A DNA stretch of 5,927 nucleotides from an uncultured Clostridia bacterium (GCA_947176675.1 CAMWRN010000166.1:1-5927); one strand, 5' to 3'; counted from the stretch's first letter, positions 1-5,927 are shown. Notes: generated by a model not told the origin, from the letters alone. Numbers and translations: made by a program.

Positions 1-1311
1 CGTCACCCCGTAACTGCGGCAGATGTCCGCAAGAGACATTGCCACGCCCTTTCCCGATGATATCATTTCCCACACACCGTCTGTTTTCTCAAATCCCAAA
101 GCAAGTATGGTTCGGTACTGTATCCCATTTTCAAGAGGCATATGCATATGAACGCCGTTTTCGCACAGAACGCTTACTTCCGCTTCGTCAAGCATACTGA
201 AAAGCTGGTCGGGCTTGTTCCCATAAATGGAGAACAGCAATACAATGCGGGTAACGTCCCGCGGTACCCTGCCGAAATCAACAAACATCGCTCTTTTGTC
301 CGCAGCGTTCAGATAGTGTACGCTGCCGCAGTCGGAGCGGTCGTTCCCGAAAAATATCATACGCTTGTCGGAGCTTACCGTTCCGCTTCCGTTAAGCATG
401 AACAGGTATCCGTCCATGTCTATCGCGGTTCTTGCGGACTTCCAAAGCAGCTCGAACTTGTACTGCTTCATGGAAAGGGGTATCCTTTTTCCGCTCGGAA
501 TAAGCACGTTTTCCTCCCTGCCGCCGCTTTCTCCGCTATAGGTGACAGGCTCGTCTATCGGTTCATAGGTTGACTCCACCGCCTCCTGTTCGGGTTCCGG
601 GAGCGTGGCAAGCCTGACTGGGTCAAGCCGTTCAAGCATTTCGCTGTGTCTGATGGGAGCGTCACGCTGTACCGAACAGAGCATATAGCTTGCGGACATA
701 GGCTCGTTCTCATCGCCGATCTCGCCGCTTATGATTATCTTCCGCTCCACCGCCGACCTGATACGGATACAGCCGTACAGAAGAGAACCGCTGCGCACCT
801 TACCGACTGTGAGCGTAACGGTGTTGAACCCTGCGGACAGCGTATCCGCCGACAGGCTGACGTTATAGAGTTCTCCCGATATTTCCGCTTCAACGGGCGT
901 GTAAAGTTCCAGAGCAAAGGACTGCTCTCTTTCTGCGGGAATTCTGCCCAAAGAAATAACTCTCGGAAATCCCCAATACTGCTCTTCGTCGGGGATCCCC
1001 AGCAGCATACCGTTTATTTCCGTGTCGGAAAATTTAGTATCACTGTACTTGCAGTACACCGATACCATCTGTTCATAAGGGATGTTATCGCTTGTAAGCT
1101 CAATCTTTATATTGTTTACCGTGACATTTTCAGCAGCAACAACAAGCACAGGTCCCGAAGAATTCCACAGAACCGCGCCGTTTCCGTTTATTGTACAGCT
1201 GTTAGTCACAATGAATTTACCCTCGTACTCCCCTGCGGGAATATGCACAACTCCCGAACTGTCCGGTGTGTCCAGAAGCTTTTGAATATCTGCTTTATCC
1301 TGAACCGCCAA
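1..1311 (-). CDS. TerD-domain protein with N-terminal beta-helix-like segment (3' end beyond window)
   Basis: The frame is open for 437 codons and runs off the window, so the C-terminus is not seen. The start is a TTG at 1311-1309. It is chosen because an in-frame stop lies at 1338-1336, there is no ATG or GTG in between, and AAAGGCGGTGA (1326-1316) sits 4 bases upstream. Residues about 20-72 (VVHIPAGEYEG, then INGNGAVLW and ENVTVNNIKIEL) look like the first coils of a pectate-lyase-type right-handed beta-helix. Residues about 73-200 are predicted beta-rich, about 220-275 form a proline/glutamate-rich linker, and about 285-436 are a TerD domain: AIDMDGYLFML (296-306), SSDKRMIFF, GSVHY (329-333), VDFGRVP, and the family ending GKGVAMSLADICRSYGV. 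TerD proteins bind calcium and act in tellurite and stress resistance. Here the acidic loop expected after GSVHY is shortened, leaving LNAADKRAMF. The gene begins 35 bases after the ATPase-like gene and is probably co-transcribed with it. The TerD call is firm; the beta-helix call is an inference from pattern. Confidence 0.9.
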   Translation of the reverse strand, partial: MAVQDKADIQKLLDTPDSSGVVHIPAGEYEGKFIVTNSCTINGNGAVLWNSSGPVLVVAAENVTVNNIKIELTSDNIPYEQMVSVYCKYSDTKFSDTEINGMLLGIPDEEQYWGFPRVISLGRIPAEREQSFALELYTPVEAEISGELYNVSLSADTLSAGFNTVTLTVGKVRSGSLLYGCIRIRSAVERKIIISGEIGDENEPMSASYMLCSVQRDAPIRHSEMLERLDPVRLATLPEPEQEAVESTYEPIDEPVTYSGESGGREENVLIPSGKRIPLSMKQYKFELLWKSARTAIDMDGYLFMLNGSGTVSSDKRMIFFGNDRSDCGSVHYLNAADKRAMFVDFGRVPRDVTRIVLLFSIYGNKPDQLFSMLDEAEVSVLCENGVHMHMPLENGIQYRTILALGFEKTDGVWEMISSGKGVAMSLADICRSYGVT

Positions 1312-1315
1312 AATA

Positions 1316-1326
1316 TCACCGCCTTT
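1316..1326 (-). promoter_or_regulatory. Ribosome binding site of the TerD-domain gene
   Basis: The minus strand reads AAAGGCGGTGA, which is close to a full anti-16S match with one interruption (C for A). It lies 4 bases before the TTG at 1311 and fixes that non-ATG start. No stem-loop separates it from the start, unlike the two upstream genes. Confidence 0.7.
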
Positions 1327-1346
1327 CGTCGGGTTTTACTGATTTC

Positions 1347-3455
1347 CTACTTTAAAAAAATACCTATTACTGCCGCTGCCGCAGCGCACACTGCCCTGAA
1401 TACAGTCATACTGCCGCACTGCGCCGCATATCTTGCAGAGCAGTCTATGATATCGGCTAATGACTTTATACCGCACTTTTCCGCCGCCGCGTCAGCATTT
1501 ACACTCACCGCCGTTGAGCAGCCTGCGGAGGCGATTATAATGTCCGCTTCAGAAACGGCTTTCATGCCATTTACTTCCGCAGCCGAAACGCACACCTTAA
1601 TTCCATTGTCATGGGCAGCGCGTATCAATCTTCCCTTGTCCGACGGAGCGGCTCTTACTACCGCTTTTATATCGTTAAGTCTGCTCGACAGCTCCTTGTC
1701 GCTCATCTTTGCAAGCTGATCGGAGCTTAGAACTATTCCCGATGACTTCTTTATCTCGTTTTTGGACGCACCCTTAGGAGCTGCTTTTGTGCCCGAAATT
1801 CCCGAATATTTTGCAGCAAACAAAGCCGACTCACGGCTTTCCTCCGTTGCGAGCAAGACCTTTACGCCAAGCTTTTCAAGACGCTTTACCTCATCCGCCG
1901 CATTTTCAAAGGGACTGTCGTACAGCGCCGCAAGTCCGATCAGGGCATAGCCGCCAGAGGGAAGCCGTCCCTCTTTTATCCCGCGCTCCGAAACCGCCAG
2001 AGCGACCACATCCTTACCTGTGAGTGCGATTGTCGCTGCAAGCTTCTGGAGCGCGCTTTTGTTGGTGATTTTCTGTTTTCTGCCGTCCGGACCGACGCTG
2101 TCGCAACATCTGTCCAGCATTATCTCCGCACCGCCTCTTACGAACGTGAAAAGCTTTCCTCCCGCCGATACGGTCGCTCCCGAAAGAACGCTTCCGCCCA
2201 CAGCCTTTACCTCGGTCTGCTTTTTCAGTTCGGGAACATTTCCGGCTTTTCTGCCGAGAAATCCGTAAAGTGCCCTGTCAAGCGCATTTCCGCCCAGCAC
2301 CTTTCCGTCAGAAGCCATTACCGCCGAGGACGTGCATACAACTGCATTTTTCAGTATCTGCGAAAGTCCCGAGCCTAACGCGCCGAAGCTTCTGTATTCC
2401 TTTCCGCTTCCGTCGATAAACACTGTTCCGCTTGCAGAATATTCCGATTCTGCGATCATTCCCGCCCGTTCCGTCACAGCCATTCCGATATCGGAGCTGC
2501 TATTCAGCGTATCGGGATCGGATATCCTTACCCCCTTTTTGTCCAGACGCTTCAGCGCCGAAGCCGCCGCGACCTCGCAGATAAGATTTTTTCCGCAGAA
2601 GCAGGATACCGCCAATACAGCTGAAAGCATTGATATACCTCGGATCAAGCCGCCGATAAGCTGTCCGGAAAGCACGCCGGTTACCGTACCGAAAGTCAGT
2701 ACAGCCAATGCCGCCGCAGAAGCGACAACCGCTCCGGTGCGGAAAGCAACGATGAATTTTTCATTGCGAAGCTCGCACAGCTCCACAGCTTTCGGATTGT
2801 TTTTTCTTCCGAACTCAGTGCTGCCGCCGACCGCCGTGATCTTGACGATACCGCTTCCGTCACAAACAAGCGTACCGCTGTACACCGCATAGGGATTATT
2901 AAGTCCCGTAACGCTTCCTTTCCTGTAGCTGTCGGGGGGGACGGTTTTTTTCGCCCTGCCGATAACTCCCAAAACAGACTGATCCACTGTGAGCGAACCG
3001 TCAGCCATTATTCCGTCAGCGGGTATAACGTCGCCTGCCGAGAGAAACACCGCGTCCCCCACGGTAAGCATTTTCCGTGCTATCTTTTCCGTTTTTCCCT
3101 TATTTCCGAAAACAGTGTATTTTATTTCTCCATCATTGCCGCAAAGCTCATTAATGACTCGCTCAGAGCGGTATCTCAACATTGCTTCGGCAAGTCCCGA
3201 AAGAATTCCCAGGCAAAGCAGGACAACAGGTCTTACAAAGTCCGTTTCCGAATCAATGTATCCGATAAGTCCTGAAAGTGTGCGGATAATTTCCGCAAGA
3301 GCCGCAACCGCAAAAAGCTTGCAGCTAAGTCCGTTAATGCCGCGCAGGATATTCCTTGCGGCAGACGGTTTATATAAATGCTCGTTTAAGCCGTATTTTT
3401 TACGTGACGCTTCCGCTTCGCGCTCCGAAAGCCCGAAAAAAGTCATACTGTTCAA
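1347..3455 (-). CDS. P-type ATPase homologue, predicted catalytically inactive and C-terminally truncated
   Basis: The 702 residues follow the layout of PMCA/SERCA-like cation pumps. The N-terminal motif is GLSEREAEASRKKYGLNE (8-25). TM1 and TM2 lie near 41-66 and 74-93. The actuator domain contains GDVIPADG (141-148). TM3 and TM4 lie near 236-260 and 265-290. A P/N domain contains RGGAEIMLDRC (440-450) and an APSDK (603-607) matching the SPxxK segment. One last helix spans 682-701. Catalytic motifs are gone: TGES reads GVIG (163-166), the phosphorylated-Asp DKTGT region reads TERAGM (328-333), the PEGLP ion site in TM4 reads SCFCGKN (284-290), TGD reads ATEE (536-539), and GDGVND reads SAAEVNG (624-630). 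Active relatives have about 850-900 residues with ten TM helices; TM6-TM10 are absent. The frame is intact and the fold motifs are kept, so I infer a pseudoenzyme (scaffold or sensor) rather than a decaying pseudogene. The start is either TTG at 3455 or ATG at 3446 (residue 4). Confidence 0.9.
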   Translation of the reverse strand: MNSMTFFGLSEREAEASRKKYGLNEHLYKPSAARNILRGINGLSCKLFAVAALAEIIRTLSGLIGYIDSETDFVRPVVLLCLGILSGLAEAMLRYRSERVINELCGNDGEIKYTVFGNKGKTEKIARKMLTVGDAVFLSAGDVIPADGIMADGSLTVDQSVLGVIGRAKKTVPPDSYRKGSVTGLNNPYAVYSGTLVCDGSGIVKITAVGGSTEFGRKNNPKAVELCELRNEKFIVAFRTGAVVASAAALAVLTFGTVTGVLSGQLIGGLIRGISMLSAVLAVSCFCGKNLICEVAAASALKRLDKKGVRISDPDTLNSSSDIGMAVTERAGMIAESEYSASGTVFIDGSGKEYRSFGALGSGLSQILKNAVVCTSSAVMASDGKVLGGNALDRALYGFLGRKAGNVPELKKQTEVKAVGGSVLSGATVSAGGKLFTFVRGGAEIMLDRCCDSVGPDGRKQKITNKSALQKLAATIALTGKDVVALAVSERGIKEGRLPSGGYALIGLAALYDSPFENAADEVKRLEKLGVKVLLATEESRESALFAAKYSGISGTKAAPKGASKNEIKKSSGIVLSSDQLAKMSDKELSSRLNDIKAVVRAAPSDKGRLIRAAHDNGIKVCVSAAEVNGMKAVSEADIIIASAGCSTAVSVNADAAAEKCGIKSLADIIDCSARYAAQCGSMTVFRAVCAAAAAVIGIFLK

Positions 3456-3458
3456 TTT

Positions 3459-3488
3459 CTGTCAGAATCTTTCTGACAGCGCTCCTTT
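3459..3488 (-). promoter_or_regulatory. Shine-Dalgarno plus stem-loop before the ATPase-like gene
   Basis: On the minus strand AAAGGAG (3488-3482) is followed by CG and then a perfect 9-bp inverted repeat, CTGTCAGAA / TTCTGACAG (3479-3471 and 3467-3459), with a 3-base AGA loop. AAA and TTG (3455-3453) follow directly. Linear spacing from AGGAG to TTG is 26 bases, which is too long for normal initiation. If the stem-loop is folded out, the spacing becomes 5 bases to TTG and 14 to the ATG at 3446. The inverted repeat is seen directly; its role in initiation is inferred. Confidence 0.6.
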
Positions 3489-3501
3489 CGCATTTCATAT
3501 T

Positions 3502-4983
3502 TCATATAATTTTTACCTTTATAAGCATTCCTCTGTCGCTTCTTGAAGCGCGGAACACTGTGCCGTCCGTGATACGGATAGCCTTTCCCGCAGGAACGGG
3601 ATTTCCCTGCGGCGACAGCATACCCTCGGCGTTGCGGTTGATAAGAAACCACTCGCCGTTATGACAGCAAACATAAGCCTGTAAGGTCTTGTCCGCCTTT
3701 TCGTCGGCAAAAACATTGCTCTGCATATGCCACTTAAAAAGAGGTGTGTTGTTTACTACGTCCAGCTCCGAATGCTTTCTCCACTCGCCGCTGTGGCCCC
3801 GCACTTCGGTGTTCAGCTCAAAGCGGACTATGTTCCTGTCCGAAATTCCGGTTCCGCAGAAGGGACAGACCGGGTTATCCGTGTCATAAAGCACGAACCA
3901 TTTTTTCTCGCAGGAGGGGTTGGAGCATTTGTGCAGCAAGTCCCACGTCCGAACAAGACCGCGCTCCCACTCCATAGCCGAGGGGCGCAGCGGCGGATTG
4001 TGCAGACCGTCCACAAAAGCTCTCAGGAATAGTTTTTCAAGGATAGGTCCCAAGTCCTTGACAGTGGTTTTCAGCGAGGAGGGACGGTTTGAAGTATCGT
4101 CAGGATTTTCTATGAACAGAGCCATAGGTCCAAGACCCAAATAGTCGTCCTTTTCAGCCGATTCGGAGGAGAAAATTTTAGGTCCCATAAGCGGGTGACG
4201 GCAGAAAAGGTACTCGTAGATAAGCACCGCCAGAGCGTGCAGGTCTGTAACTGAACTTGGTATCATTCGCCGCGGGTCGCTTCTGTCAAGTTCCATTGTG
4301 GACAGGACTTCGGGGGCGATGTAGCCTCTTGTTCCCGCAACCTCGGGAGGAAACAATCCCGGCACTACAAGGGAGTCTATGTCAATAACAACGCAATTAC
4401 CTGTTTTCGGGTCTATCAGAACGTTATTGTTGGAAAGGTCGGAATGAGCAAGTCCCGCCTGATGCAGACGACGTATAGAACGGGACAGCAGCAGGGACAT
4501 CTGTATCATGGAGCGGAAATCTCCAAGCTCGCTTTTGTTTAGGAAACGCCTGTTCCCCGATGTGAACCAGTTGCTTTTTTTGTCCTTGCCTTTCAGGTCG
4601 AGAAACTGGGAAGCGTTGTCCCCGAAGAAAAAGCTTTTGGGGTAGGCGGGGGAAACTATCCCGAATTCAGGCGACACTACCAGATCGGTAGGCCAGCAGA
4701 ACCGTCCCGAAAAATATTTGGCAAGCCGCTCGTCGCTGCCTATCGCTCCGCCCTTGGATTCCGGGATCGTAGGGTTGTAGCGTCCTATAATAGCCTCCAG
4801 ACGGGCGGACATATTTCGGTCGATCTTGTTCGGCTCGTTGAAAAACTGCACCACGTAAGACTTGTCGGGAGCGAAATATGTATATTTCATGCCGCCGCGG
4901 GGCGGGTTGTCGGTTATCACATACGGCAGCTTTCTCCCGTCGGAAAGAGTTGCCTCCCCAATCCTGCTCATAGTTATGACCAT
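3502..4983 (-). CDS. Atypical Ser/Thr protein kinase with zinc ribbon and possible FHA-like C-terminus
   Basis: This is a soluble 493-residue protein with no signal peptide or membrane helix. The kinase domain spans about 20-345. It has a short glycine loop GGMK (30-33), a beta3 strand YVVQFF (43-48), a helix-C candidate Glu63, the catalytic loop HSDLSNNNVLID (180-191; Asp182, Asn187), metal-binding DID in place of DFG (201-203), GTRGYIAPE (217-225), and TDLHALAVLIYEYL (246-259) as the DxWxxG-helix equivalent. A zinc ribbon follows with Cys353, Cys358, Cys373 and Cys376. Residues about 412-492 are beta-rich with the pattern GEWFLINRN ... PVPAGKAIRITDGTVF, reminiscent of an FHA phosphopeptide-binding fold; this is tentative. 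The VAIK lysine position holds Gln46. The PP2C gene upstream is a natural opposing enzyme. The start is ATG at 4983 or ATG at 4971 (residue 5); see the stem-loop entry. The stop is TGA, 46 bases before the TTG of the ATPase-like gene. Confidence 0.92.
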   Translation of the reverse strand: MVITMSRIGEATLSDGRKLPYVITDNPPRGGMKYTYFAPDKSYVVQFFNEPNKIDRNMSARLEAIIGRYNPTIPESKGGAIGSDERLAKYFSGRFCWPTDLVVSPEFGIVSPAYPKSFFFGDNASQFLDLKGKDKKSNWFTSGNRRFLNKSELGDFRSMIQMSLLLSRSIRRLHQAGLAHSDLSNNNVLIDPKTGNCVVIDIDSLVVPGLFPPEVAGTRGYIAPEVLSTMELDRSDPRRMIPSSVTDLHALAVLIYEYLFCRHPLMGPKIFSSESAEKDDYLGLGPMALFIENPDDTSNRPSSLKTTVKDLGPILEKLFLRAFVDGLHNPPLRPSAMEWERGLVRTWDLLHKCSNPSCEKKWFVLYDTDNPVCPFCGTGISDRNIVRFELNTEVRGHSGEWRKHSELDVVNNTPLFKWHMQSNVFADEKADKTLQAYVCCHNGEWFLINRNAEGMLSPQGNPVPAGKAIRITDGTVFRASRSDRGMLIKVKII

Positions 4984-5011
4984 TTTCCCGTTAGGGAAAA
5001 TGTGTCCTCCT
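4981..5011 (-). promoter_or_regulatory. Shine-Dalgarno plus stem-loop containing the kinase start codon
   Basis: The minus strand has AGGAGG (5011-5006), then ACA, then a perfect 9-bp inverted repeat CATTTTCCC / GGGAAAATG (5002-4994 and 4989-4981) around a TAAC loop. The second arm ends in the first candidate ATG of the kinase (4983-4981). AGGAGG is 22 bases from that ATG, too far for ordinary initiation. With the stem folded out, the next in-frame ATG (4971-4969) lies 12 bases from AGGAGG. The stem could therefore either mask the first ATG or bring the second one into range. The repeat is seen directly; the mechanism is inferred. Confidence 0.6.
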
Positions 5012-5104
5012 TTCTAACGATGTTTTGTGGTTTTGCTTTAGCAAAATTCCGAATGACAGTGAGGAAAACAAAACTCGTAGTTTGAAAAATCTTTGATTTT
5101 TCAA
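4991..5104 (-). CDS. Possible 37-codon leader ORF upstream of the kinase
   Basis: A TTG at 5104-5102, preceded at 4 bases by GGAGG within GGGAGGAAG, opens a 37-codon frame ending at TAA (4993-4991). The product would begin LKNQRFFKLR and end LERRTHFP, with a hydrophobic middle (VLFSSLSFGILL). The stop codon lies in the loop of the stem-loop at 4981-5002, 7 bases before the first kinase ATG. A ribosome finishing this ORF would therefore open the stem and stop next to the kinase start. It has no recognised family. The frame may be only a by-product of an intergenic palindromic repeat, so expression is uncertain. Confidence 0.3.
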   Translation of the reverse strand: MKNQRFFKLRVLFSSLSFGILLKQNHKTSLERRTHFP

Positions 5105-5107
5105 ACT
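5079..5107 (-). terminator. Possible transcription terminator or attenuator after the phosphatase gene
   Basis: A perfect 13-bp inverted repeat (AGTTTGAAAAATC / GATTTTTCAAACT, AAA loop on the minus strand) starts 12 bases after the PP2C stop codon. The stem is A+T-rich. The downstream tract, ACGAGTTTTGTTTT, is only moderately U-rich. It could be a weak intrinsic terminator allowing read-through into the kinase gene, or simply part of the palindromic element. Confidence 0.35.
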
Positions 5108-5119
5108 TCCTCCCTCAAA

Positions 5120-5927
5120 TCAGTTTAAAATATTTACCAGCAGCAAGGTTCTGTCATCGAACGACCCCCGCTCAACATAATTGTCAAGCCAAATCGTCAG
5201 CATTTCCGCCGCGTTCTTTTCGTGGACTATCCCGAACTCCGCCAGCGAAGCTTTTTGTTGGACAGTCTTGTTATTCCAAAGTTCTTCAAGAGTAAGTCCC
5301 GTTTCGGACAGTACATTTTTAGCATATTGAAGCGCATAAAGAACATCTCCGTCGTTTACCCATGGGTACGACACAGGCGCTGGAACAACGTAAGACCCGG
5401 TATCTCCCGCCTTGCTCACAGGCATGATCCCGTTAAGCTTCAAGTCAAGCGCAAGCCGCAGAAGCTGGGGATTGTTGGGATAATAGTCGTCAGCAACACC
5501 GTCGGTCATCATCATCAGCGATGTAAGCTTTCCCCTGCGGATTTTGGTGCGGCTCATAAGGCTTTCGGGATTTCTGAACTGTTCCGAGGTTATGAACTCA
5601 GTCTCACCCGCAAAGCTGCCGCTGTCCGCGTCTCCAAGAATTATCAGTGCGCCCGAAGTATCAGCGTTTTCGTCTATCGCGGCGATCATTCCGTCCCCAA
5701 GCTGAATAGACGCGGTAAGGTACTCCCTGCCGTTTCCGGTTTCAACTGGGATTATCACCGATGCCAGAAGGGTGCAGGAAAAATCTTTAAGTTCGGGTTT
5801 TCTGCCGACCGCGGCTTCAAATTCGGGATCATCTGCACGCGTTTCCAGTGCCGCTTCAACAGAGGCATACGCGTCCGCACAGCTCTCCCTAAGCATACCC
5901 GCTATCTGCGAGCATACCGCTCCGAAC
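5120..5927 (-). CDS. PP2C-family Ser/Thr protein phosphatase (5' end beyond window)
   Basis: The last 268 residues are visible. The frame stays open past the ATG at 5896 to the window edge, with codons reading FGAVCSQIAG before that ATG, so the true N-terminus lies upstream. Counting from that ATG, PP2C marks are DFSCTLLASVI (38-48, the strand that reads roughly YGTTLL in relatives), QLGDGMIAAI (66-75), SLMMMTDGVADD (126-137, with the metal-binding Asp132), and the closing GSFDDRTLLLV (244-254, with Asp247/Asp248). The family removes phosphate from Ser/Thr using two Mn/Mg ions. The visible metal ligands are present, so activity is likely, but the N-terminal DG ligand motif is outside the window. 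The insert between 140 and 240 is longer than in minimal PP2Cs. The downstream kinase is the likely partner enzyme; the substrate is unknown. Confidence 0.85.
   Translation of the reverse strand, partial: FGAVCSQIAGMLRESCADAYASVEAALETRADDPEFEAAVGRKPELKDFSCTLLASVIIPVETGNGREYLTASIQLGDGMIAAIDENADTSGALIILGDADSGSFAGETEFITSEQFRNPESLMSRTKIRRGKLTSLMMMTDGVADDYYPNNPQLLRLALDLKLNGIMPVSKAGDTGSYVVPAPVSYPWVNDGDVLYALQYAKNVLSETGLTLEELWNNKTVQQKASLAEFGIVHEKNAAEMLTIWLDNYVERGSFDDRTLLLVNILN

Larger units (their letters stand above)
4981..5107 (-). repeat. Palindrome-rich intergenic element between phosphatase and kinase genes
   Basis: The gap between the PP2C stop and the kinase start carries three perfect inverted repeats: 13 bp with a 3-base loop at 5079-5107, 6 bp with a 4-base loop at 5031-5046 (TTTTGC / GCAAAA), and 9 bp with a 4-base loop at 4981-5002. 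It is more A+T-rich than the flanking genes. The density of palindromes suggests an interspersed repeat of the REP/MITE kind or a structured leader. Only one copy is present here, so repetition cannot be shown from this window. No convincing -35/-10 promoter pair was found in it. Confidence 0.4.

Noticed and set aside
142..573. Plus-strand open frame of 143 codons.
   Set aside because: It is antisense to the TerD domain, whose minus-strand reading carries conserved family motifs; the plus-strand product has no family features.
646..1719. Long plus-strand open frame of 357 codons.
   Set aside because: It overlaps two minus-strand genes with clear TerD and P-type ATPase signatures, has no recognisable domain, and is explained by the codon bias of the opposite strand.
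1347..3455. Calling the ATPase-like gene a pseudogene.
   Set aside because: There are no internal stops or frameshifts over 702 codons, and structural motifs outside the active sites are kept. A pseudoenzyme fits better than decay.
2332..3546. Two plus-strand open frames of about 185 codons each (2332-2892 and 2989-3546).
   Set aside because: They are Ser/Pro/Ala-rich mirror readings of the ATPase-like gene with no independent ribosome binding site or domain.
5008..5119. Promoter for the kinase gene in the intergenic gap.
   Set aside because: No TTGACA/TATAAT-like pair with 16-18 base spacing could be found on the minus strand, so read-through from the phosphatase gene is equally likely.
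1..5927. CRISPR array, tRNA, rRNA or insertion sequence.
   Set aside because: No spaced direct repeats, tRNA-like cloverleaf or transposase motifs were seen on either strand.

Overview
All genes in this window read on the minus strand. The base composition (near 50% G+C), dense packing, strong AGGAGG-type ribosome binding sites and TTG starts point to a Gram-positive gut-type bacterium. Resemblance to Ruminococcus-like Clostridia is an inference from sequence feel, not a database match.

In transcription order (high to low coordinates) the window holds: the C-terminal part of a PP2C-type Ser/Thr phosphatase (5120-5927, 5' end outside the window); a 136-base gap rich in palindromes that supplies the ribosome binding site of the next gene; an atypical Ser/Thr protein kinase with a C-terminal zinc ribbon and a possible FHA-like domain (3502-4983); a 702-codon P-type ATPase homologue in which essentially every catalytic signature is lost and the C-terminal membrane half is missing (1347-3455); and a TTG-started gene open to the window edge (1-1311) that joins an N-terminal beta-helix-like segment to a C-terminal TerD domain. 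The last three genes are separated by only 46 and 35 bases and are probably one transcription unit.

Together they look like a Ter (tellurite/stress-associated TerD) locus with its own reversible phosphorylation module. PP2C phosphatases and protein kinases are known companions of TerD-family genes, often with a vWA protein (TerY). Such a protein could lie just upstream of the window, but that is not seen here. The most unusual features are (1) the pseudo-P-type ATPase, which keeps the fold but not the chemistry; (2) the TerD domain fused to a beta-helix-like segment and lacking the usual acidic calcium loop; and (3) perfect stem-loops placed between the Shine-Dalgarno sequence and the start codon of both the kinase and the ATPase-like gene, suggesting translation controlled by RNA structure. 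No RNA genes, CRISPR array, insertion sequence or convincing promoter was found.
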